Below are positions 1 to 7,983 of a stretch of 64,000 nt of DNA, piece after piece. Made by a program: the position numbers and the translations under genes. Source of the stretch: Oscillibacter sp. 1-3 (lineage in GTDB: Bacteria; Bacillota; Clostridia; Oscillospirales; Oscillospiraceae); the NCBI RefSeq assembly GCF_000403435.2, contig NZ_KE159710.1, positions 124,001-188,000 on the forward strand. The letters are read 5' to 3'. The stretch's first letter is position 1. Each line of letters begins with the position of its first letter. The notes under the pieces were generated by a model, which worked only from the letters and a program-made list of their open reading frames with translations, ran no database searches and was not told the origin of the DNA.

Positions 1-10
1 GTTTCTTCTG

Positions 11-388
11 ATGCTGGAGGGTGTGGACACGACAAGGCCTAACAGCCGCGAACGCGGGAAAAGGCCGAAATTCCAGTACCTGCCGGAGGCCAGGAACAAT
101 CTGTCCCTCTCCCCAGAGGAGCCGCCTCCCCCGCCGGAGCCGGGGAAATTCCCCTGTCCCTGCTGCGGATACAAGACGCTTCCCGTGCCGAAGGCAGATG
201 CCGCTGCCTGCATCTGCCCGGTGTGCTTCTGGGAAAACGATGTATTTGACCCCGGCGAGGACCAGCCTAGCGATGAAAACCGGGGCATGACCCTGCGCCA
301 TGGCCGGGAGGCCTTCCGGCGTCTGGGCGCCGTCCGGGAGGAGTTTTTACCCTATGTTCGGGAGCCTCTTCCAGAGGAAATTCCATGA
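11..388 (+). CDS. CPCC-family cysteine-rich protein
   Basis: Small protein (125 aa) whose C-terminal half carries the CPCC signature (FPCPCCGYKT) followed by CPVCFWENDVFD and a DPGEDQPSDEN stretch, the hallmark of the cysteine-rich CPCC domain. The four-cysteine layout suggests metal binding; the family has no established function. The first 45 residues are Pro/Arg-rich and outside the domain, and no good ribosome binding site is visible before the ATG at 11, so the true start may lie upstream of the window. It converges with spoIVA on a shared terminator. Confidence 0.75.
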   Translation: MLEGVDTTRPNSRERGKRPKFQYLPEARNNLSLSPEEPPPPPEPGKFPCPCCGYKTLPVPKADAAACICPVCFWENDVFDPGEDQPSDENRGMTLRHGREAFRRLGAVREEFLPYVREPLPEEIP

Positions 389-428
389 TTAAAGAGAGGG
401 CATTGGACCGCCAATGCCCTCTCTTTAA
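389..428. terminator. Bidirectional terminator between CPCC gene and spoIVA
   Basis: Perfect 18-bp inverted repeat (389-406 with 411-428) with a 4-nt loop and A/T-rich ends on both sides. It sits directly between two convergent stop codons and can serve both. Confidence 0.9.
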
Positions 429-429
429 T

Positions 430-1905
430 TTATAGGATGATACAGATCAGCCCGCCGCTGCCCTCGTTGATAATTCGGGTCAGGGTCTCCTGGAGCTTCT
501 TCCGGGCGTCCTCCGGCATCCGTTTCAGCTTGGCCTGCAAATCGTCGTTTACCAGCTCGTGGAAGCTGCGGCCAAAGATATTGGACTGCCAGATCTTGCT
601 GGTATCCCCCTCAAACTCCTGGAGCAGGTAGTTCACCATATCCTCGGACTGTTTCTCATTGCCCACAATGGGCGAGACGGCGGTCTCTATATCCGCCCGG
701 ATCATGTGAATGCTGGGGGCGCTGGCTTTCAGCTTTACACCGTACCGTCCGCCCTGCTTCATGATCTCCGGCTCCTCCAGTGTCAGCTCGCCGATGCCGG
801 GGACGACAATGCCGTATCCCGTCTCCCGCACGTCCCGCAGGGCTCCAGCCACCTTGTCGTACTCCGCCTTCACCGCCGCCAGACGGGTCAGCAGACTCAT
901 GAGGTCGCCATCGTCCCCCACCTCAAAACCAGACTGCTCCGAGAGCGTGTGGTAGAACAGCTCCCTGGGCAGGCTCAGTCTGGCTGTGGCCACTCCGGTG
1001 CCCAGGTCGATGCCTGTGATCTTTGCCTCGCTGATATTCTCGCAGCCGCCCAGAGCGCCGATAACGCCTTCAATCTCCCGGATATGGCGCAGCTCCGCCG
1101 TTCCCTGGCGGATGGCGTCGTACAGCCCCGCCTTGATGGGGTGATCCGCTGGCAGGGCGTCCACCCAGGGGGGCAGGAACAGATCCAGCTCCTGCATGGG
1201 AAACTCATAGAGAACGGCCTTGAGGATATTCGCCACGTCCTCCTCTCCCAGGTCCAGACAGTTCACCGGAGCGCAGTTTACCTCATACCGGGAGGTGATG
1301 TCCCTGGCGATGGCCTCCGCCCGGTCCCCCCTGGGGTCCGCGGAATTCAGCAGAACGATGAAGGGCTTTCCCAGCTCCTGGAGCTCCCGGATCACCCGCT
1401 CCTCCGCCTCCAGGTAGTCCTCCCGGGGAATGTCGGACACTGTGCCGTCGGTGGTGATGACAATGCCGATGGTGGAGTGCTCGGAGATCACCTTCCGAGT
1501 GCCGATCTCCGCCGCCTCGGTCATGGGAATCTCATGGTCGAACCAGGGAGTGGTGACCATCCGGGGCGCGTCGTCCTCAAACTGGCCGATGGCGCCCCGA
1601 ACCATGTAGCCCACGCAGTCGATGAGCCGCACAGAGAAAGAGCCGCCGCCCTCCAGCTGGATCTGGGCCGCCTCCTCCGGTACGAACTTCGGCTCCGCCG
1701 TCATGATGGTGCGGCCGGACCCGCTCTGGGGCAGTTCATCCCGGGCCCGCTCCTTACGGTAGACATTTTCAATGTTTGGAATCACCTGGGTCTCCATAAA
1801 GCGCTTGATAAAGGTGGATTTGCCAGTGCGCACCGGCCCCACCACGCCGATGTAAATATCCCCCGCCGTGCGGGTGGCGATACTCTGGTAGATCGTGGTA
1901 TTCAT
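430..1905 (-). CDS. spoIVA: Stage IV sporulation protein A, coat morphogenetic ATPase
   Basis: SpoIVA polymerises by ATP hydrolysis on the outer forespore membrane and forms the basement layer on which the spore coat assembles. The 491 aa match the B. subtilis length (492). Walker A is GPVRTGKS at residues 23-30, and DELPQS, TIMTAEPKFVP, VDCVGY-like and INEGSGGLI motifs are all present. The conserved C-terminal tail, the SpoVM/membrane-proximal region, ends in IIL. The start at 1905 (MNTTIYQSIA) is chosen over an ATG 29 codons upstream because it matches the family N-terminus and has AAAGGA about 10 nt ahead. A SigmaE-like promoter lies upstream. Its partners SpoVM and SipL are encoded 5 kb away. 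Confidence 0.98.
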   Translation of the reverse strand: MNTTIYQSIATRTAGDIYIGVVGPVRTGKSTFIKRFMETQVIPNIENVYRKERARDELPQSGSGRTIMTAEPKFVPEEAAQIQLEGGGSFSVRLIDCVGYMVRGAIGQFEDDAPRMVTTPWFDHEIPMTEAAEIGTRKVISEHSTIGIVITTDGTVSDIPREDYLEAEERVIRELQELGKPFIVLLNSADPRGDRAEAIARDITSRYEVNCAPVNCLDLGEEDVANILKAVLYEFPMQELDLFLPPWVDALPADHPIKAGLYDAIRQGTAELRHIREIEGVIGALGGCENISEAKITGIDLGTGVATARLSLPRELFYHTLSEQSGFEVGDDGDLMSLLTRLAAVKAEYDKVAGALRDVRETGYGIVVPGIGELTLEEPEIMKQGGRYGVKLKASAPSIHMIRADIETAVSPIVGNEKQSEDMVNYLLQEFEGDTSKIWQSNIFGRSFHELVNDDLQAKLKRMPEDARKKLQETLTRIINEGSGGLICIIL

Positions 1906-1942
1906 AGCATCCCGTCCTTTTTCCGCTCCATATTCATGGTTT

Positions 1943-1970
1943 ACTCTATGTCCGGCAGCGGCAAAGTATG
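1943..1970 (-). promoter_or_regulatory. Candidate SigmaE promoter of spoIVA
   Basis: On the minus strand, CATACTTT and CATAGAGT start 20 nt apart, resembling the mother-cell SigmaE -35/-10 pair. The same spacing and -10 core occur upstream of sipL. No SigmaA-like pair of comparable quality is visible here. Confidence 0.55.
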
Positions 1971-2045
1971 ACAGCCCGTCTTTTTTTGGCAAAAGCGCAC
2001 AAATTAGGCCTGGTTTTTCTCCATAGTTTCCGGTAGTTCTTCTTA

Positions 2046-2074
2046 TTTACAGATACAATTTAGCGTGATAAACT
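2046..2074 (+). promoter_or_regulatory. SigmaA-type promoter of the amino-acid ABC operon
   Basis: TTTACA, 17 nt, TAAACT, about 50 nt upstream of the binding-protein ATG at 2125. A GGAGGATG ribosome binding site follows at 2111. Confidence 0.6.
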
Positions 2075-2124
2075 GCTAATGTACTAAACGGACGGTCAGC
2101 CGCCCGAATCTGGAGGATGAAACG

Positions 2125-2976
2125 ATGAAAAACAGGAAGAAGATTTTGACCTTGCTGCTGATGCTGGCCATGGTCCTGTCGCTGGCCGCCTGCGGCGGAA
2201 AGAAAAACGATGATCCCGTCATCGGCGGCGCGGACGGCCCCACAGACATTCAGGTGACCGACAGCGATCTGGCCTATGTCCAGGACAAGGGTACCCTGAT
2301 CGTAGGCATCACGGAGTTCGAGCCCATGGATTATCAAAATACGAGCGGCGAGTGGATCGGCTTTGACGCCGACATGGCCAAGGCCTTTGCCGAGAGCCTG
2401 GGCGTAAAGGTCGAGTTCCAGGTCATTGACTGGGACAACAAGGTCTTTGAGCTGGATGGCAAGACCATCGACGTGGTTTGGAACGGCATGACTCTCACCG
2501 ATGAGGTGAAGAGCGCTATGGAGTGCTCCAACGCCTACTGCAACAACACCCAGGTGGTGGTGGTCCCTGCCGCCAAGGCCGCGGATTACCAGAGCAAGGA
2601 GAGCCTGTCGGGCTTGAACTTCGCCGTGGAGTCCGGCTCCGCCGGTCAGGCCCAGGTGGAATTGCTGGGTGAGAGCTACACCGAGGTTCTGGATCAGGCC
2701 ACTGCCCTGCTGGAGGTCAACTCCGGCACCGCTGACGCCGCCGTCATTGACTCCCTGATGGCCGGTGCCATGGTAGGCGAGGGCACCGGCTACGCCAATC
2801 TGACCTATACCGTCTCCCTCAACGAGGAGGAGGGCGAGCAGTACGGCGTGGGCTTCCGGAAGGGCTCCGACCTGGCCGCCGCGCTGAACGATTTCTTTAA
2901 GACAAGCTACGCTGACGGCTCCATGGTGACCTGCGCCGAGACCTACGGCATCCAGGCCGCGCTGATTGAGCAGTAA
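2125..2976 (+). CDS. Amino-acid ABC transporter substrate-binding lipoprotein
   Basis: Family 3 solute-binding protein (283 aa) with a lipoprotein signal peptide: KNRKK, a hydrophobic core, and lipobox LAAC with Cys23 as the predicted lipidated residue. The mature domain has the polar amino-acid binder features GTLIVGITEFEPMDY, WIGFDADMAKAFAE, DVVWNGMTLT and SGSAGQ. It is the extracytoplasmic receptor for the permease and ATPase encoded just downstream. The ligand cannot be read from sequence; cystine, glutamine or another polar amino acid are possible. An intercistronic hairpin after the stop probably raises its level over the membrane subunits. Confidence 0.93.
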   Translation: MKNRKKILTLLLMLAMVLSLAACGGKKNDDPVIGGADGPTDIQVTDSDLAYVQDKGTLIVGITEFEPMDYQNTSGEWIGFDADMAKAFAESLGVKVEFQVIDWDNKVFELDGKTIDVVWNGMTLTDEVKSAMECSNAYCNNTQVVVVPAAKAADYQSKESLSGLNFAVESGSAGQAQVELLGESYTEVLDQATALLEVNSGTADAAVIDSLMAGAMVGEGTGYANLTYTVSLNEEEGEQYGVGFRKGSDLAAALNDFFKTSYADGSMVTCAETYGIQAALIEQ

Positions 2977-3014
2977 TTCCGTAACACAGCTTTCTAAATC
3001 AAACCGCAGACAGA

Positions 3015-3049
3015 GAAACGCGGAGGGGATTTCTGCCCCTCTGCGTTTC
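3015..3049 (+). promoter_or_regulatory. Intercistronic hairpin after the binding-protein gene
   Basis: A 14-bp stem (3015-3028 with 3036-3049, one G-T pair) with a 7-nt loop and no T-run, located between the binding-protein stop and the permease start. This is the usual position of an mRNA-stabilising or partial-termination hairpin that sets binding protein in excess. Confidence 0.6.
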
Positions 3050-3086
3050 CCCGTCTAGTAAAATCAACGACAAGGTGGGACTAACT

Positions 3087-3755
3087 GTGTTTGAAACCGT
3101 CCTAGGCGCCCTGACCATGGGCTTTCTCCAAACGCTGAAACTGTTTGCCGTCACCCTGATTGGGGCCATTCCCCTGGGATTGGTGGTCTCTTTCGGCTCC
3201 ATGAGCCGTTTCACCCCCCTGCGGTGGCTGACCAGGACGGTGGTGTGGGTGATCCGCGGGACGCCGCTGATGCTCCAGTTACTGATTATCTTTTTCATCC
3301 CCGGCCAGCGGCTGGGTTCCAGTCCCTGGCCCAGCGGAGAGTCCGGCCGCTTTCTGGCCGCCGCCATTGCCTTCATCATCAACTACGCCTGCTACTTCTC
3401 CGAGATTTACCGGGGCGGAATCCAGAGTATCCCAGTGGGACAGCAGGAGGCCGGTCTGGTACTGGGCATGACAAAAAAACAGATTTTCTTCAAGGTAACG
3501 CTGCTGCAGATGATTAAGCGTATTGTCCCTCCCATGTCCAATGAGATCATCACCCTTGTGAAGGATACCTCCATTGCCCGCATCATCTCCCTCCAGGAGG
3601 TCATCTGGGCTGGCTACGCCTTTTTGAAGGGTTCCCACGGCTATTCCGGACTGACCTGGCCCCTGTTCTTCACCGGCGTGTACTATCTGGTGTTCAACGG
3701 CGGTCTGACTCTGCTCTTCGGCAGGGTAGAGAAGAAGCTGGACTATTTCAAGTAA
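3087..3755 (+). CDS. Amino-acid ABC transporter permease
   Basis: His/Glu/Gln/Arg/opine-type inner-membrane permease (222 aa) with about five hydrophobic segments. The cytoplasmic EAA loop is seen as QQEAGLVLGMTKKQIFFKVTLLQ, the site that docks on the ATPase. The GTG at 3087 is preferred over the in-frame GTG at 3075 because AAGGTGGG lies 8 nt ahead of it, whereas nothing precedes the earlier codon. It forms the transport channel with the binding protein (upstream) and ATPase (downstream). Confidence 0.92.
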   Translation: MFETVLGALTMGFLQTLKLFAVTLIGAIPLGLVVSFGSMSRFTPLRWLTRTVVWVIRGTPLMLQLLIIFFIPGQRLGSSPWPSGESGRFLAAAIAFIINYACYFSEIYRGGIQSIPVGQQEAGLVLGMTKKQIFFKVTLLQMIKRIVPPMSNEIITLVKDTSIARIISLQEVIWAGYAFLKGSHGYSGLTWPLFFTGVYYLVFNGGLTLLFGRVEKKLDYFK

Positions 3756-3768
3756 GGGGGATAGCTAC

Positions 3769-4536
3769 ATGTCTATTTTGGAAGTACATAATATCGAAAA
3801 GCACTTTGGGGCCACCCGTGTGCTGGAGGACATCAGCTTCTCTCTGGAGCAGGGCCAGGCCTTGGCTATCATCGGTTCCTCCGGCTCCGGCAAAACCACC
3901 CTTCTGCGGTGCCTGAACTTTCTGGAGACCCCGAACAGCGGCTCCATCTCCGTCAATGGAAGCGTGATCTTCAACGCCGCGGACCCCGCAACGCAGCTGG
4001 AGAGCGAGATCCGGAAAAAACGTCTCCACTTTGGTCTGGTATTTCAGAACTTCAACCTCTTCCCCCAGTATACGGCCCTGCAAAACGTCACTCTGGCCCG
4101 GGAACTGCTGGCCAAGGAGCGGGGCGGCGAGAGCAGGGACCACATTTTGGAGGCCGGAAAGGAGCTTCTTGCCCAGATGGGCCTTGCGGACCGGGCGGGC
4201 CACTATCCCCACCAGCTCTCCGGCGGACAACAGCAGCGAGTGGCGATTGCAAGGGCTTTGGCTTTACAGCCAGACATCCTCTGTTTTGACGAGCCAACCT
4301 CCGCCCTGGACCCGGAGCTCACCGGCGAAGTTCTGCGGGTTATCCGGGGATTGGCAGAACAGAAAACCACCATGATTATTGTCACCCATGAGATGGCCTT
4401 TGCCCGGGATGTGGCGGATCAGGTCATCTTTATGGACGGAGGCGTAATCGTAGAACAGGGCGACCCCCGCCAGGTCATCGACCATCCCCAAGAGGAGCGG
4501 ACCCGGCAGTTTTTGGCCCGGTACGGGGAGGGCTGA
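3769..4536 (+). CDS. Amino-acid ABC transporter ATPase, GlnQ/TcyN type
   Basis: Nucleotide-binding subunit (255 aa) that energises uptake. Walker A is GSSGSGKT at residues 36-43, followed by Q-loop FQNFNLFPQ, signature LSGGQQQRVAIARAL, Walker B ILCFDEPTSALDPE and switch His in IIVTHEM. AAGGGGG lies ahead of the ATG. Its stop is one base from the next start, so the four genes form one transcription unit. Confidence 0.95.
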   Translation: MSILEVHNIEKHFGATRVLEDISFSLEQGQALAIIGSSGSGKTTLLRCLNFLETPNSGSISVNGSVIFNAADPATQLESEIRKKRLHFGLVFQNFNLFPQYTALQNVTLARELLAKERGGESRDHILEAGKELLAQMGLADRAGHYPHQLSGGQQQRVAIARALALQPDILCFDEPTSALDPELTGEVLRVIRGLAEQKTTMIIVTHEMAFARDVADQVIFMDGGVIVEQGDPRQVIDHPQEERTRQFLARYGEG

Positions 4537-4537
4537 C

Positions 4538-5014
4538 ATGAATACGCTGACGCTCACCAGCCCCGCCTTTGCGAAGGGCTGTCCCATCCCGAAGAGGCAC
4601 ACCGGCTTTGGAGAAGACCTCTCCCCTGCCCTGTCCCTGTCTGGCCTCTGTGACGCAGCTGTCTCCATGGCTCTGGTTCTGGAGGACCTGGATGTTCCCT
4701 TCTGCAAAGCATACTGCCACTGGCTGGTTTGGAATCTGCCGCCCATGGCGGAGATCCCGGAGGGGATTCCCCACGGACCATCGGTCCCGTCCCTGGAAAA
4801 CGCCGTTCAAGGCATAGGATACGGCGTCCATCGCTACCGGGGCCCCTATCCGCCGCCGTTTCTCCGCACCCCCCACCGGTATGTCTTTCGAGCCTATGCA
4901 CTGGACTGCCGTCTGGACCTCTCCCCCACCGCCCGGCGGCGGTCGCTCATGAACGCCATGTCCGGCCACATTTTGCAAGAGACCTCCCTCCTGGGTACTT
5001 TTCAGCGAACATAA
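4538..5014 (+). CDS. PEBP-like protein (YbhB/YbcL family)
   Basis: Phosphatidylethanolamine-binding-protein/Raf-kinase-inhibitor-like fold (158 aa). Visible family features are the GEDLSPALSLSG segment (DxSPxLxW-like), HWLVWNLPP, and YRGPYPPP near the ligand pocket. Bacterial members are cytosolic or secreted and largely uncharacterised. There is no signal peptide here. The ATG lies one nucleotide after the ABC ATPase stop, suggesting translational coupling, an unusual partner for an amino-acid importer. It ends in a terminator shared with sipL. Confidence 0.85.
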   Translation: MNTLTLTSPAFAKGCPIPKRHTGFGEDLSPALSLSGLCDAAVSMALVLEDLDVPFCKAYCHWLVWNLPPMAEIPEGIPHGPSVPSLENAVQGIGYGVHRYRGPYPPPFLRTPHRYVFRAYALDCRLDLSPTARRRSLMNAMSGHILQETSLLGTFQRT

Positions 5015-5018
5015 ACTG

Positions 5019-5060
5019 AAAAAACGTGGAGACTGCCGGAAGGCGGTCTCCACGTTTTTT
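5019..5060. terminator. Bidirectional terminator, PEBP gene / sipL
   Basis: A6 then a GC-rich perfect stem (cgtggagac with gtctccacg, extended by tgcc/ggcg bases) then T6. It is symmetrical and sits between two convergent stops. Confidence 0.92.
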
Positions 5061-5062
5061 CC

Positions 5063-6601
5063 TCATGTCCGTTTTCTGGGGATCAGCAGCAGCTTCTCTC
5101 TGGGGATGTCCTGTTCCGTCTCCAGCTGGTTTGCCGACAGGATGGTAGGGATGGTGGTATTGTACTTCTTCGCAAGATCCCATGCGGTCTCCTGCTTACC
5201 CAGGCACCGCAGTACCAAAGACGGTGCGCCGCTGAGATCCTTGGCCGACTCTGTATCCAGCTTGGCTGCGGAGATACAGATCTTCTTCACTCTGGCCGTG
5301 GCCTCCACCCGGAAGTCCACCGGGAAACGCACTTCAATTCCCCGGTCTCCCAAGGTACCCTGCACCTCCTCGGCGCAGATGGCCCGGGCGGTAATCCGGC
5401 AATCCTCCGGCAACTCCAGCTGGCAGACTACATCAATGCACCGATCCGCCACCAGAGGCACCCCCCCCTCGTCCAGATACAGCGCCTGGACAGAGGCTCC
5501 GGTGCGCAGGGTAACTCCCTCTCCTTCCCGGATGGCGGACACCGGTCCGCAATTGACCGACAAGGACAGGATGGACTCCGCCACCACACCGATCTCCAGG
5601 ACCTCCCGGACAGTCTGTCGGCGGCTCATGGTTTCGCAGAAGCTGGTCAGATTCAGCGGCGCCGCCTCGTACGTCATGTCATAGGCGGTGGAATAGAGGT
5701 CGTTCAGCATTGTGACCTCCTCCTCCGTCCGCAGAAGGGCTACGGCGTGGAAATACAGCGTCACCGCAATCTGGCGGCCCTCGTCGTCCGCGTTGTCGAT
5801 CTGAAAATCCGTTCCGGTGAGTTGCAGCTGCACAGCGGCCGCGGCTCCCTCTGAAGCGCCCTCCATCTCCATGATCTGAGAGAAGGGCAGCTCGGCGGAG
5901 GTAGTACAGCAGCGGCCCTCTGCCGTTCGATACAGCAGGGCGACGTTAAACATACCCTTGAATACCAGTTTGCTGCCCACCACCTTTGCCTCGGTGACGG
6001 TACCGCACACCCGGCTGGTCAGAAGCTCCGCCGCTCCCTCCCTGCCCGGAGAGAGATTCATCTCCTCTGAAAAGGTATAATCCTTTTCAGCAATATGTGT
6101 CAGCAGGATTGCGTGCTGCTGTTCCTGCCGCTTCTCCACACACAGCTCCTTCTCTGCCTCCACGTCCGTGCAGAAGTCCAGCGGCACCCGCTGATAGCCG
6201 GTAAGGCGTGTCACCAGCTTGCAGTGCGTAAAGACCTTCCTGGGATTCAGCATTCGGGTCTCCAGAAATTCCGACTCTGTCTCCGCTGTCAAATATGTAC
6301 AGCCCGCCATTGCCCGGCTGTCGCTCTCCACGGTGAATGGCATGGCAAATTCCAGCGTGCGAATTCCGCTCTCTCCATCCGGCGTGTACAGCACCGTCAC
6401 TCGAATGGTGCCGGATACCTCCGCCTTACCATCCCGCAGCTCCCGGCTGTGGAGGAACACCTTCCCCTCTGTCTCAATGATCCGCGCAATGTCCGGGCAG
6501 TAGTCCGGCACAATGGTCTCCGTCGTCTCCTCCTGGGTCAGCGCCAGCTCCCCGCCTACCTCATAGGCGTCCAGACCGGCTCTTTTTAATTCCAGCTCCA
6601 T
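5063..6601 (-). CDS. sipL: SipL-like coat protein: SPOCS/DUF3794 repeats plus LysM
   Basis: This 512-aa protein has repeated SPOCS (DUF3794) domains, with ETIVPDYCPDIARIIETEGKV near residue 30 and further copies to about 440, and a C-terminal LysM domain (ETAWDLAKKYNTTIPTILSAN, about 460-510). That architecture is SipL of Clostridioides difficile, whose LysM domain binds SpoIVA and anchors the coat; it replaces SpoVID of bacilli. The start at 6601 (MELELKRAGL) is chosen because AAAGGAAGG precedes it and the extra 27 upstream codons do not resemble the family. It lies 90 nt downstream of spoVM with its own SigmaE-like promoter in the gap. Confidence 0.9.
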   Translation of the reverse strand: MELELKRAGLDAYEVGGELALTQEETTETIVPDYCPDIARIIETEGKVFLHSRELRDGKAEVSGTIRVTVLYTPDGESGIRTLEFAMPFTVESDSRAMAGCTYLTAETESEFLETRMLNPRKVFTHCKLVTRLTGYQRVPLDFCTDVEAEKELCVEKRQEQQHAILLTHIAEKDYTFSEEMNLSPGREGAAELLTSRVCGTVTEAKVVGSKLVFKGMFNVALLYRTAEGRCCTTSAELPFSQIMEMEGASEGAAAAVQLQLTGTDFQIDNADDEGRQIAVTLYFHAVALLRTEEEVTMLNDLYSTAYDMTYEAAPLNLTSFCETMSRRQTVREVLEIGVVAESILSLSVNCGPVSAIREGEGVTLRTGASVQALYLDEGGVPLVADRCIDVVCQLELPEDCRITARAICAEEVQGTLGDRGIEVRFPVDFRVEATARVKKICISAAKLDTESAKDLSGAPSLVLRCLGKQETAWDLAKKYNTTIPTILSANQLETEQDIPREKLLLIPRKRT

Positions 6602-6636
6602 ATGACAGTCCTTCCTTTCCCGGCAGTTCATGTCCC

Positions 6637-6664
6637 AATCTATGAATTGCCGGCGGTGTTTATG
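6637..6664 (-). promoter_or_regulatory. Candidate SigmaE promoter of sipL
   Basis: On the minus strand, CATAAAC and CATAGATT start 20 nt apart. The arrangement is identical to that upstream of spoIVA (CATACTTT...CATAGAGT) and fits the SigmaE consensus. Confidence 0.6.
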
Positions 6665-6691
6665 CCACCTTTTGAAGGACAATTCGCTCTC

Positions 6692-6766
6692 TTAATCCTT
6701 AATCTTGAACAGGCGGCGCAGAATGCCCCGCAGAGCCTTGGGTGATTTCCAGACTACGATGTTCAT
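6692..6766 (-). CDS. spoVM: SpoVM, amphipathic peptide that recruits SpoIVA
   Basis: A 24-residue peptide starting MNIVVWKSPKALRG and ending LFKIKD, matching the clostridial SpoVM pattern M-x-I-V-V-x-K-S-P-K-x-L-x-G-I-L-R. SpoVM is an amphipathic helix that recognises the convex forespore membrane and anchors SpoIVA. Pro9, the residue important for curvature recognition in B. subtilis, is conserved. AAAGGAG lies 8 nt before the ATG. In B. subtilis spoVM lies downstream of prpC-prkC-rsgA, the same neighbourhood as here, which supports the call. It is too short for most gene finders. Confidence 0.93.
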   Translation of the reverse strand: MNIVVWKSPKALRGILRRLFKIKD

Positions 6767-6780
6767 AAAAATACTCCTTT

Positions 6781-6939
6781 CTACCGCTTGCAGCAGGCAA
6801 GGCCGCACGCGATCAGCACACAGGCCACCAGGAACATCAGCGCTCCCACAGGGAAAACAGCGGCGATCAGGATTCCGACGCCCAGCGCCACAGCGAAAAC
6901 CCCGATAAACCAGCCGCCTCCCGGTTGTTGATTGCACAT
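6781..6939 (-). CDS. Small two-helix membrane protein upstream of spoVM
   Basis: A 52-aa protein of unknown family. The N-terminus is polar (CNQQPGGG), two hydrophobic segments cover most of residues 10-49, and the tail is CCKR with several cysteines. The ATG at 6939 is chosen because GGAGAGGGGG lies about 8 nt upstream; an ATG 12 codons earlier lacks a comparable site. The stop is 14 nt before spoVM, and the spoVM ribosome binding site fills that gap, so the two are very probably co-transcribed. A role in sporulation is inferred from position only. Confidence 0.65.
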   Translation of the reverse strand: MCNQQPGGGWFIGVFAVALGVGILIAAVFPVGALMFLVACVLIACGLACCKR

Positions 6940-7002
6940 ACGTCCCGCCCCCTCTCCTGATAACAGTATATCCAATGGGATTGTCCCAGGTGCAAGGGTA
7001 TG

Positions 7003-7039
7003 AAAAAAGCCTGCCGAATGGTTTAATCATCCGGCAGGC
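7003..7039 (-). terminator. Terminator at the end of the cdaA-to-rsgA cluster
   Basis: On the minus strand, the stem gcctgccg/cggcaggc (7009-7016 with 7032-7039) is followed by six T. It separates rsgA from the small membrane gene and spoVM, implying a separate promoter for those. A weak TTGCAC-N19-TATACT lies at about 6966-6996. Confidence 0.88.
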
Positions 7040-7086
7040 CGTCTCTATATTCCGTTATAATGTTTTTTTAACTCAATATATCGGAA

Positions 7087-7983
7087 TTATTTTTTGCCCT
7101 TTTGCACCTGCCAATCCTGAATCGGTTTCAGCTCCTCATAGAGCCGCAGATAGCTCCGATGGCGGCTCTCCTGGATCTTTCCCTGCCGCAGGGCTTCCAA
7201 TACAGCGCAGCCCTTCTCCTTGGTGTGACTGCACCCCACAAACTGACACTTGTCCAAATAGGATACAAATTCCAGAAAGGTCTCCGGCAGCCGGCTTTTC
7301 AGCTCCAGGTTCAGCTCGTCCGTCTCAAAGGAGGAAAAGCCCGGGGAGTCCACTACCGCGGCTCCACAGCTCAGCTTGTAGAGCTCCACATGGCGGGTGG
7401 TGTGACGGCCACGCCCGAGGGCCTGACTGACCTCCCCCACCTGGATACGGAACGTCGGGTCCAACGCATTCAGAATGCTGGACTTTCCAACGCCAGAATT
7501 CCCTGTAAAGGCAGATAGCTTTCCAGCAATCAGATCTTTCAAATCCTCTATCCCCTCCCCTGTCTCCGCACTGACGCGGAGTGTGGGAAAGCCGGCGGCG
7601 TGATAGATTTCGTATAATTCATCCGCCCGATCCAGGTCGCATTTGTTCAGGAGAACCACAACCCGGCACTCTTTCAGCGCCGCGATGGCGGCCACCCGGT
7701 CTATGAGGTACGGGTCCGTCCTGGGAATGGCGGCGGAGGCGATGACCACCAGCTGGTCGATATTGGCCACGGCGGGCCGGGCAAAGGTGTTTTTTCGGTT
7801 GCAGATTCGCTCCACAAATCCCTCGCCGCCGCCCAGTTCCCGGACCTCTACCAAATCTCCCACCAGGGGGGAAATTCCATCCTTACGGAATTTCCCCCTG
7901 GCGCGGCAGGTGAGAATCTGACCGTTTGTCTCCACATAATAGAAGCCGCTGAGGGCCTTTTGAATCCGTCCCTCTGTCATCAT
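7087..7983 (-). CDS. rsgA: Ribosome small subunit-dependent GTPase A
   Basis: Circularly permuted GTPase (298 aa) that checks 30S subunit maturation. An N-terminal OB domain is followed by the permuted order G4 LLNKCDL (about 113-118), G1 GNSGVGKSS, G3 DSPGFSS, and a C-terminal zinc motif with the cysteines and His of KCQFVGCSHTKEKGCAV. Its start overlaps the prkC stop (ATGA). The prpC-prkC-rsgA order is conserved in Firmicutes and the GTPase is a known PrkC substrate in B. subtilis. Confidence 0.96.
   Translation of the reverse strand: MMTEGRIQKALSGFYYVETNGQILTCRARGKFRKDGISPLVGDLVEVRELGGGEGFVERICNRKNTFARPAVANIDQLVVIASAAIPRTDPYLIDRVAAIAALKECRVVVLLNKCDLDRADELYEIYHAAGFPTLRVSAETGEGIEDLKDLIAGKLSAFTGNSGVGKSSILNALDPTFRIQVGEVSQALGRGRHTTRHVELYKLSCGAAVVDSPGFSSFETDELNLELKSRLPETFLEFVSYLDKCQFVGCSHTKEKGCAVLEALRQGKIQESRHRSYLRLYEELKPIQDWQVQKGKK

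Noticed and set aside
559..1971. Long open frame opposite spoIVA
   Set aside because: It is antisense to a certain gene and reflects high-GC codon structure; no family features or ribosome binding site.
6966..6996. TTGCAC-N19-TATACT as promoter of the spoVM unit
   Set aside because: Spacer of 19 bp and expected SigmaE control make it too weak to list as a feature.
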